From: JAHEJV01 sp964653555
GTDB lineage: Bacteria > Myxococcota_A > UBA9160 > SMWR01
DNA length: 11,908 nt
Direction of reading: 5' to 3'
NCBI GenBank assembly: GCA_964653555.1
Contig: CAZZFT010000156.1
Location: 1 to 11,908, forward strand
Shown: positions 1 to 5,501 of the stretch, one piece after another
Layout: the number at the start of each line of letters is the position of its first letter
Numbering within the stretch: the stretch's first letter is position 1
Notes under the pieces: model-generated
The model's database searches: none
What the model saw: the letters and a program-made list of their open reading frames with translations, nothing else
What the model was told of the DNA's origin: nothing
Program-made: the position numbers and the translations under genes

Positions 1-1359
1 TACGGCCGCATCGGAACCACCACCACCGAGTTCGGCACGATCGCGAGCTGGCTGGTGGACGTGCTGAACGTGCTGACCGGCCAGCTCGACCGGCCCGGTG
101 GCGCGATGTTCCCGAAGGCGGCGGCCTTCGCGGCGAACACGCGCGGAAGGCCGGGCGTCGGCAGTGGCATCGCCCTGCACCGCCACCGCAGCCGCGTGCG
201 CGGGGCCGCCGAGGTGTTTGGCGAGTTCCCCTGCGCCTGTCTGGCCGAGGAGATCGAGACTCCCGGACCCGGCCAGATCCGGGCGTTGATCACGGTCGCC
301 GGCAACCCCGTGCTCTCCACCCCGAACAGCGAGCGGCTGGTCGCCGCCCTCGACTCCCTCGAGTTCATGGTCAGCCTCGATCTCTACCGGAACGAGACCA
401 CCCGACACGCCGACGTGATCCTGCCCGGTCCATCACCGCTCGAGCAATCGCACTACGACCTCGCCTTCCCCCAGCTCTCCGTCCGAAACTGGGCGCGCTA
501 CTCGCCGCCCGTCTTCGCGCTGCCGCCCGGCGCGCCCGAGGAGTGGCAGACGCTGCTGCGCCTGCTCGGCGTGCTCCTCGGACAGGGCGCGAAGCCCGAC
601 GTGGCCGCGCTCGACGAGATGGCGATCGGGTTCCAGGTCCAGGCGGCCGTGCGCGCGGCCGGATCCCCGATCGAGGGGCGGGATCCCCAGGAGATCCTCT
701 CCGCGCTGGCGCCGCGCGTCGGTCCCGACCGGATCGTCGACTTCCAGCTCCGACTCGGACCCTACGGCGATCACTTCGGGTCGCATCCCGACGGACTCAC
801 CCTCGACCGGCTCGCCGCTTCGCCCCACGGCATCGACCTGGGCCCCCTGGCCCCGCGCATCCCGGAGGTGCTGCGCACGCCCAGCGGCCGGATCGAGCTG
901 GCTCCGGAGGTGCTGCTCGCCGACCTCGAGCGGCTGGAGGCGTCCCTCGAACGTCCGGCGCCCGCGCTGGTGCTGGTCGGTCGCCGTCACGTTCGCTCGA
1001 ACAACTCGTGGATGCACAACCTCCCGATGCTCGCCAAGGGCCCCGACCGCTGCACGCTCCAGCTGCATCCCCGCGACGCCGCGCAGCGCGGACTCGCCGA
1101 CGGCGCGCTGGCCCGCGTCACGTCGCGGGTCGGGAGCGTCCTGGCACCCGTCGAGGTGACCGACGCGATCGCGCCGGGCGTGGCGTGTCTTCCGCACGGC
1201 TGGGGCCACGACCATCCCGAGACACAGCTGAGCGTCGCCTCCGACCGACCCGGGGCGAACAGCAACGTCCTCACCGACGAGATGGTCCTCGATCCCCTGT
1301 CGGGCACGGCCGCGCTGAACGGGATCCCCGTGGAGGTGGAGGCGGTTCCCGGTCTGTAG
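1..1359 (+). CDS. Molybdopterin-dependent oxidoreductase, C-terminal part (partial)
   Basis: The reading frame is open from base 1 and ends at TAG 1357-1359, so 452 C-terminal residues are present and the N-terminal part is outside the window. Visible family signatures are TGQLDRPGGAMF (about residues 26-37), AGNPVLSTPNS (about 100-110), the stretch RNETTRHADVILPG, and a C-terminal molydopterin dinucleotide-binding domain (about 321-447) with SNNSWMHN and GVACLPHGWGH. These place it in the DMSO reductase superfamily (FdhF/BisC-like), enzymes that hold Mo or W in a bis-molybdopterin guanine dinucleotide cofactor. Members are usually about 700-750 residues, so roughly 40% is missing, including the expected N-terminal [4Fe-4S] site and the metal-ligand residue. 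The substrate cannot be told from this part. No electron-transfer or membrane-anchor subunit follows; the next gene is a CorA-like transporter 35 nt downstream. Superfamily is confident, substrate is unknown. Confidence 0.9.
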   Translation, partial: YGRIGTTTTEFGTIASWLVDVLNVLTGQLDRPGGAMFPKAAAFAANTRGRPGVGSGIALHRHRSRVRGAAEVFGEFPCACLAEEIETPGPGQIRALITVAGNPVLSTPNSERLVAALDSLEFMVSLDLYRNETTRHADVILPGPSPLEQSHYDLAFPQLSVRNWARYSPPVFALPPGAPEEWQTLLRLLGVLLGQGAKPDVAALDEMAIGFQVQAAVRAAGSPIEGRDPQEILSALAPRVGPDRIVDFQLRLGPYGDHFGSHPDGLTLDRLAASPHGIDLGPLAPRIPEVLRTPSGRIELAPEVLLADLERLEASLERPAPALVLVGRRHVRSNNSWMHNLPMLAKGPDRCTLQLHPRDAAQRGLADGALARVTSRVGSVLAPVEVTDAIAPGVACLPHGWGHDHPETQLSVASDRPGANSNVLTDEMVLDPLSGTAALNGIPVEVEAVPGL

Positions 1360-1394
1360 CGGCCGCCACGCCATCCGGATTCGAGGGGAAGACC

Positions 1395-2366
1395 ATGTGG
1401 AGAGCGCTCGCGACGCACGGGAACGGCTCGGCCCAGCTGCTGTCGACCATCGAGGAGCTGGCCGCCGCTCTCGCGACCGAGAAGACGACGGTTTGGATCG
1501 ACTTCCACCAGCCCTCCCCGGACGAGGTACGTCTGCTCGCCGACACCTTCGCCCTCGACCCGCTCTCGGTGGAGGACTGCGTCGCCGACCAGCACCATCC
1601 GAAGATCGACGAGTTCGATCACTACCTCTACCTGGTGGTCCACGGCGTGCAGGCGGGCACGCTCCGCGGGGAGCTTGAGACGGTGGAGCTCGACGTGGTG
1701 CTGACGAAGAATGCGCTCGCCACCTATCGCCACGACGAGATGCGGAGCGTCGCAGAGGTATGGCGGCGGGCGACGTCGCGCGACGGCTTCCTGGGGCGAG
1801 GGCCCGCCCAGACGCTCCAGGCGATCCTGGCGGCCCAGGCCGATCACTACATCGACGAGGTCGAGTCGCTCGAGGACGAGACCGAGCAGCTGGAGGTGGA
1901 GCTGTTCGCCGATCGACCTTCGAAGGGTTTCGAACGGCGGGTTTTCGACCAGAAGCGCGACATCGCCCACCTGCGCCAGATCCTCGGCAGCCAGCGCGAG
2001 CTCCTGCACCGCCTCGGCCGCGGGGACTGCCACATGATCCCTGCCCGGCTCCGGATGCCCTTCCGCGACGTCTACGATCACCTCTACCGCGCCACCGAGA
2101 TGCTCGACACCCTGCGCGAGCTGACGATGGCGCTGATCGAGACGCACCTGTCGCTGGTCGCCAACCGTACCAACCAGGTGATGCGCGTCCTGACGACCGT
2201 CGCCACGTTCATCCTGCCGCTGTCGCTGATCACGAGCTGGTACGGCATGAACTTCCGCGGGTTGGCCGGTCTGGGCATCGCCCATCCGGATCTCTACGTG
2301 CTGGCCTCCTTCGCCATCGTCGCGGTGCTGATGGCGTTCTTCCTCCGGCGCCGGGGCTGGCTCTAG
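1395..2366 (+). CDS. CorA-family divalent cation transporter
   Basis: A 323-residue protein close to the usual CorA length (about 316). The N-terminal cytoplasmic domain carries the family pattern DPLSVEDC (55-62) and HHPKIDEFDHYLYLVVHG (67-84). A long helical region follows (about 145-262). Two C-terminal membrane segments (about 263-282 and 300-316) bracket the signature Y283-G284-M285-N286-F287, and the protein ends in a basic RRRGWL tail. CorA proteins are pentameric inner-membrane channels that let Mg2+ (or Co2+, Ni2+; Zn2+ in the ZntB branch) into the cell. The short loop after GMN reads RGLAGLGIAHPD and lacks the MPEL element of classical CorA, so the preferred ion is uncertain. ATG 1395 is chosen because AGGGGA (1384-1389) lies 5 nt upstream and the conserved domain begins soon after. 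The same frame is open further upstream, but that part overlaps the oxidoreductase and is a shadow. Probably in one operon with its two plus-strand neighbours. Confidence 0.9.
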   Translation: MWRALATHGNGSAQLLSTIEELAAALATEKTTVWIDFHQPSPDEVRLLADTFALDPLSVEDCVADQHHPKIDEFDHYLYLVVHGVQAGTLRGELETVELDVVLTKNALATYRHDEMRSVAEVWRRATSRDGFLGRGPAQTLQAILAAQADHYIDEVESLEDETEQLEVELFADRPSKGFERRVFDQKRDIAHLRQILGSQRELLHRLGRGDCHMIPARLRMPFRDVYDHLYRATEMLDTLRELTMALIETHLSLVANRTNQVMRVLTTVATFILPLSLITSWYGMNFRGLAGLGIAHPDLYVLASFAIVAVLMAFFLRRRGWL

Positions 2367-2411
2367 CACCCGGCCATCAAGCCGCCCGGTGGGCGGATCG
2401 ATGAGCCCGGG

Positions 2412-3668
2412 GTGCGCATCGCGATCGCAGCCGACGGAACCCGGGGCGACGTCCATCCGATGATCGCTCTGGGCGCCGGACTGCGCGCCCGCGGACACGA
2501 GGTCGTGCTGTGCGCGCCGCCGGACTTCCAGGGGGAGGCGGAGGCTCTCGGGCTGACCTTCCGATCGGTCGGCGCCAGCGTGCGCAGCTACCTGGCGGCG
2601 CAGGCACGCTTCCTGCACGGCGGCTCGCTCACTTCCTTGCGGGCGGGGCTGCGCTACTTCCTCGACAGCATCGAGCGCCAGTTCCGCGAGCTCTGCCCCG
2701 CGGCCGCCGGCGCCGACTGGGTGCTGGCGACCGGCACCCAGCTCGCGGCCGCGTCGGTGGCCGAGGCGGTCGGCGCGCGCCACCGCTTCATCGCCTACTG
2801 CCCGTCCCTGTTCCGCTCGCCGCACCAGACGCCCTTCGTCGTGCCCCGCGGCGCGCTGCGCCCCTGGCAGAACCGGCTCGCCTGGAGCGCGACCCTGCGG
2901 ATCTTCTCCGGGGCGCTAGGCGGCGTGCTCGAGCGCGAGCGCAAGCGCATCGGGCTCGCGCCGGTGCGCGACCCCTATGCGCACTTCCGCGGCGAAGCCC
3001 CCGCCCTCGCCGCCGAGGAGATCCTGGCGCCGCCGCCCGCCGACCTGCGCGGCGAGATCCGGGTTCTGGGCTGCCTGCTGCCCTTCGCGCCGGGGCCCCT
3101 GCCGGCGAAGCTCGAGGACTTCCTGGGCGCGGGAGCCCCCCCGGTCTACATCGGCTTCGGCAGCATGACCGATCCCGACCCGGCGGCCTCGACGCGACTG
3201 CTGCTCGAGGCGGTGGACCGGGCCGGTGTGCGCGCCGTCGTCTCGGAGGGCTGGGCCGGCCTGGGCGTCGGTCCACTCTCGGAGGCGGTGATCGTCGTGG
3301 GCCCGGTGTCCCATCCCGCGTTGTTTCCCCGTGTCGCCGCCGTCGTGCACCATGGCGGTGCGGGCACCACCACCACTGCGGCGCGGGCCGGAGCTCCGCA
3401 GATCGTCGTCCCTCACGTCCTCGATCAGTTCCAATGGGCGCACCGGGTCGCGGCGTCGGGAGTCGGGCCCCCTCCGCTGGTCCGGCGCCGTCTCCACGCC
3501 GCGGCGCTGGCGGAGACGATCCGCGCCACGCTGGAGAACGACCTGCTGCAGGAGCGCGCCGCGGAGCTGGGCACCCGGCTGCGCGAGGCCCTGGACGCGC
3601 GACCCGATCCGGAGCGGGTCCTGCTCGACCTGCCGGCCCGACCGGAGGTCGCGCGACCGGCCTCCTAG
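2412..3668 (+). CDS. GT1 (UGT/GtfB-like) glycosyltransferase
   Basis: A 418-residue GT-B-fold glycosyltransferase of the type that decorates sterols, lipids, antibiotics and other small acceptors with a sugar from a nucleotide donor. The N-terminal acceptor domain opens with MRIAIAADGTRGDVHP. The RGD at 11-13 matches the GtfA/GtfB pattern, in which this Asp is the proposed catalytic base. The C-terminal donor domain starts near YIGFGSM and carries the nucleotide-sugar site H313-H314-G315-G316-A317-G318-T and the terminal IVVPHVLDQFQW (331-342), with D338-Q339 in the position that contacts the sugar. No signal peptide or membrane helix is seen, so it should act in the cytoplasm or at the inner face of the membrane. 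The GTG start gives the exact family N-terminus; ribosome binding is weak (CCGGGG just upstream). ATG 2401 is out of frame. Relatives often glycosylate lipids or terpenoids, but the neighbours give no acceptor clue. The stop codon shares CTAG with the convergent HIT gene. Confidence 0.9.
   Translation: MRIAIAADGTRGDVHPMIALGAGLRARGHEVVLCAPPDFQGEAEALGLTFRSVGASVRSYLAAQARFLHGGSLTSLRAGLRYFLDSIERQFRELCPAAAGADWVLATGTQLAAASVAEAVGARHRFIAYCPSLFRSPHQTPFVVPRGALRPWQNRLAWSATLRIFSGALGGVLERERKRIGLAPVRDPYAHFRGEAPALAAEEILAPPPADLRGEIRVLGCLLPFAPGPLPAKLEDFLGAGAPPVYIGFGSMTDPDPAASTRLLLEAVDRAGVRAVVSEGWAGLGVGPLSEAVIVVGPVSHPALFPRVAAVVHHGGAGTTTTAARAGAPQIVVPHVLDQFQWAHRVAASGVGPPPLVRRRLHAAALAETIRATLENDLLQERAAELGTRLREALDARPDPERVLLDLPARPEVARPAS
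3665..3668. other. Shared CTAG: overlapping convergent stop codons
   Basis: The palindrome CTAG contains the TAG stop of the plus-strand glycosyltransferase (3666-3668) and the TAG stop of the minus-strand HIT gene (3665-3667). The two genes therefore converge with a 4-nt overlap and no intergenic space, which leaves no room for a terminator between them. Each transcript is expected to run into the antisense of the other gene. Confidence 0.95.
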
Positions 3669-4099
3669 GGGCGGTCCTCGCCCATCACCTCCGCCAGCTG
3701 CCGTGCGAGATCGGCCAGGCGCTCCGGATCTCCGGGCGTCCGGCTGTGCACCTGGAGGCCGTCCCCGTGGTGCCGCGGGATCAGGTGCATGTGGTAGTGG
3801 AAGACGGTCTGGCCCGCGGCGGCGCCGTTCAGCTGGAAGACCCCCAGGCCGTCGGGAGACAGGACCCGGCGGATCGCGTGGGCGACGTCGCGGGATCGCG
3901 CGATCAGCGCGCTCAGATCCTCCGGGTCGGCGTCGAAGAGGTCGTCGCAGTGCGCCTTGGGCACGATCAGCGTGTGCCCGTCGGCGACCGGGAAGATGTC
4001 CATGAAGACGAGCGTCCGCTCGTCCTCGTAGACCCGGTGTGCGGGTGCCTTGCGGCTCACGATGCGGCAGAAGATGCAGTCGACGGCGGAAGCGCTCAC
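3665..4099 (-). CDS. HIT-family nucleotide hydrolase/transferase
   Basis: A 144-residue protein of usual HIT size. It carries the histidine triad H101-Y-H103-M-H105-L-I; the middle His (H103) is the expected nucleophile that forms a nucleotidyl intermediate. N91-G92 and Q97 match other active-site positions. The N-terminal CIFC (C8, C11) together with H50 and H101 resembles the zinc site found in many bacterial HIT proteins. The family hydrolyses purine nucleoside phosphoramidates, dinucleoside polyphosphates or adenylated by-products in the cytoplasm; which of these applies cannot be read from sequence. GTG at 4097-4099 is chosen because it precedes the conserved CIFC segment and follows AGGGG (4104-4108) by 4 nt. 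The gene stands alone on its strand, has a promoter-like sequence 24-52 nt upstream and converges on the glycosyltransferase. Domain assignment is firm; substrate is open. Confidence 0.93.
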   Translation of the reverse strand: MSASAVDCIFCRIVSRKAPAHRVYEDERTLVFMDIFPVADGHTLIVPKAHCDDLFDADPEDLSALIARSRDVAHAIRRVLSPDGLGVFQLNGAAAGQTVFHYHMHLIPRHHGDGLQVHSRTPGDPERLADLARQLAEVMGEDRP

Positions 4100-4122
4100 G
4101 AATCCCCTGGCGGGCGGCCGGC

Positions 4123-4151
4123 AGTCTAGACGCCGGTAAAGCGCCTGTAAA
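4123..4151 (-). promoter_or_regulatory. Sigma70-like promoter for the HIT gene
   Basis: Read on the minus strand, TTTACA (4151-4146, five of six bases of TTGACA) is followed after exactly 17 nt by TAGACT (4128-4123, four of six of TATAAT including the key TA...T). This would start transcription near 4116, about 17 nt before the HIT GTG, with the ribosome site AGGGG just inside the message. The region is AT-rich for its surroundings. The match is by eye and untested. Confidence 0.55.
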
Positions 4152-4172
4152 CGCGGGGACCGCGGCCTTTAC
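4136..4172. repeat. Phased GTAAA/TTTAC pentamers in divergent promoter region
   Basis: Three copies of one pentamer lie in a GC-rich intergenic stretch: GTAAA at 4136-4140, GTAAA at 4147-4151 and the reverse complement TTTAC at 4168-4172. Starts are 11 and 21 nt apart, about one and two helical turns, so all face the same side of the DNA. The outer pair extends to the inverted hexamers GTAAAG (4136-4141) and CTTTAC (4167-4172). The middle copy forms part of the candidate -35 of the HIT promoter. This could be an operator for the divergent HIT and vWA genes, or chance; no regulator gene is in the window. Confidence 0.35.
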
Positions 4173-4178
4173 TCCGGA

Positions 4179-4211
4179 TTGACGGTGATCCCATCGGGCT
4201 CCGCCTAGCGT
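4179..4211 (+). promoter_or_regulatory. Weak promoter candidate for the vWA gene
   Basis: TTGACG (4179-4184) matches the -35 consensus in five of six bases. The best -10-like element, TAGCGT (4206-4211), is 21 nt away, longer than the usual 16-18, and at normal spacing only GC-rich hexamers such as CGCCTA are found. The location, 37 nt before the vWA start and divergent to the HIT promoter, is sensible, but the -10 is poor. It may need an activator or another sigma factor, or the true start may be elsewhere. Confidence 0.25.
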
Positions 4212-4235
4212 GGTGACGAGTCCAACCCCCAAGAT

Positions 4236-4240
4236 GGAGA
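4236..4240 (+). promoter_or_regulatory. Ribosome binding site of the vWA gene
   Basis: GGAGA lies 7 nt before GTG 4248. It supports that GTG as the true start, which in turn puts a standard signal peptide at the N-terminus. Confidence 0.7.
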
Positions 4241-4247
4241 CATCCTC

Positions 4248-5423
4248 GTGAACGAAGACCACCGCTCCTACCGAAACCGCGGCGTACTGCTGGCGCTGCT
4301 CCTCGCCCTGACTGCCTGGATCGCGCACGCCGCCGGGACGCCCCCCGTTCCGCCCGCCCCCGAGGCCCAGCCGACCGCGTCCGCAAATCCCCGCGTCGAG
4401 GTCGCCTTCGTCCTCGACACCACCGGCTCCATGTCGGGCCTGATCGCGGGCGCGAAGCAGAAGATCTGGTCGATTGCGAATCAGCTCGCCAGCGGCCAGC
4501 CCACGCCCGAGGTGCGCATGGCGCTGATCGGCTACCGCGACCGCGGCGATGCCTACGTCACGAAGCGGCGCGACCTCACCGACGACATCGACGCGGTCTA
4601 CGCCGAGCTCCAGGCCCTCACCGCCGACGGGGGCGGGGACACGCCCGAGTCGGTGAACCAGGCGCTCCACGAGGCCGTCACGGGCCTGTCCTGGTCCCAG
4701 GGCCAGGACGTCTATCGGGTGATCTTCCTGGTCGGCGACGCCCCTCCCCACATGGACTACCCGGACGACGTCCCCTACGCGGAGAGCCTCCGCCTGGCGC
4801 GCCAGCGCGGCATCCTCGTGAACGCGATCCAGTGTGGCGACTACGGCGAAACCACGCCGATCTGGCAGCAGATCGCCGTGAGCGGCGGCGGGACCTTTGC
4901 GGCCATCCGCCAGGACGGCGGCATGCTCGCGCTCTCCACGCCGATGGACGAGGAGCTAGCCGCGCTGAACCGCGCGATCGCCGACACGCTGGTCCCCTAC
5001 GGCGCCGCCGAGGAGCAGGCGGAGCTCGAGGCGAAGCGGGATCGCGCCGCGGCGGCAGCGCCCGCCACGGTGGCGTCGCGCCTCGGCTTCCTCTCGAAGC
5101 TCGGCGGGCGGATCAACGCCGGTCGCGCCGATCTCGTCGACGCGCTCACCCGCCACTCCGTGAGCCTGGACGAGCTCGCCGAAGAGGACCTGCCCCCGGC
5201 GCTGCGCGAGATCGCCCCCGCCGAACGCGAGCGGGTCCTGAAGGAGAAGGTCGACACCCGACAGCGGCTGCAGACGCAGATCGACCGTCTGTCCGCCGAT
5301 CGCGACGCCTACGTGAAGGAGGAGAGCGCGCGCCGGGCCAGCCGCGGCGAGGGCGACGGCTTCGACGACGAGGTGCTCGAGGCGGTGCGCGACCAGGCCG
5401 CCGCCGCGGGGCTGACCTACTGA
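4248..5423 (+). CDS. Secreted von Willebrand factor A domain protein
   Basis: A 391-residue protein with a signal peptide: basic RNR (9-11), hydrophobic core (13-26) and a likely signal peptidase I site after AHA (26-28). There is no lipobox Cys, so it should be released into the periplasm or beyond. The vWA domain (about 51-240) holds a metal-ion-dependent adhesion site: D57-T-T-G-S61-M-S63, T132 in GGGDTPES, and D164 in VGDAPPHMD. Such sites bind a divalent metal and mediate protein-protein contact. The C-terminal third (about 250-391) is charged and helical, with EEDLPPALREIAPAERERV and a region rich in Glu, Arg and Gln that may form a coiled coil. I recall similar tails in other bacterial vWA proteins of unknown function, but cannot name the family. 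The gene stands alone between a divergent HIT gene and the convergent recG operon. The vWA fold and export are well supported; the role is unknown. Confidence 0.88.
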   Translation: MNEDHRSYRNRGVLLALLLALTAWIAHAAGTPPVPPAPEAQPTASANPRVEVAFVLDTTGSMSGLIAGAKQKIWSIANQLASGQPTPEVRMALIGYRDRGDAYVTKRRDLTDDIDAVYAELQALTADGGGDTPESVNQALHEAVTGLSWSQGQDVYRVIFLVGDAPPHMDYPDDVPYAESLRLARQRGILVNAIQCGDYGETTPIWQQIAVSGGGTFAAIRQDGGMLALSTPMDEELAALNRAIADTLVPYGAAEEQAELEAKRDRAAAAAPATVASRLGFLSKLGGRINAGRADLVDALTRHSVSLDELAEEDLPPALREIAPAERERVLKEKVDTRQRLQTQIDRLSADRDAYVKEESARRASRGEGDGFDDEVLEAVRDQAAAAGLTY

Positions 5424-5438
5424 CGCCGGCCCTGGAAA

Positions 5439-5476
5439 CGCGCCGGGGAGCGGGCCGCGGACTGCTCCCCGGCGCG
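5439..5476. terminator. Perfect 13-bp inverted repeat, likely bidirectional terminator
   Basis: CGCGCCGGGGAGC (5439-5451) is matched exactly by its reverse complement GCTCCCCGGCGCG (5464-5476), with a 12-nt loop. It lies in the 78-nt gap between the convergent vWA and recG genes. On the minus strand the stem is followed by TTTCC (5438-5434), a short U-tract that makes it a better terminator for recG; on the plus strand there is no T-run. The very stable stem and the position support a terminator, though the U-tract is minimal. Confidence 0.65.
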
Positions 5477-5501
5477 CCGCGACTCGCGCCGCCCCGGGGC
5501 C

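Noticed and set aside
2382..2396. Small hairpin CCGCCC-GGT-GGGCGG between the CorA-like and glycosyltransferase genes
   Set aside because: Only 6 bp, no T-run, and so short a stem is expected often by chance in GC-rich DNA; not good enough for a terminator call.
2401..2403. ATG 11 nt before the glycosyltransferase GTG
   Set aside because: It is in another frame and does not lead into the glycosyltransferase.
987..2825. A 612-codon minus-strand frame over the CorA-like gene and part of its neighbours
   Set aside because: It spans three genuine plus-strand genes and shows no motif; it is a composition artefact.
2916..4751. A 611-codon minus-strand frame overlapping the glycosyltransferase, HIT and vWA genes
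   Set aside because: It crosses genes on both strands and has no protein signature; the HIT gene in the other frame explains the coding signal there.
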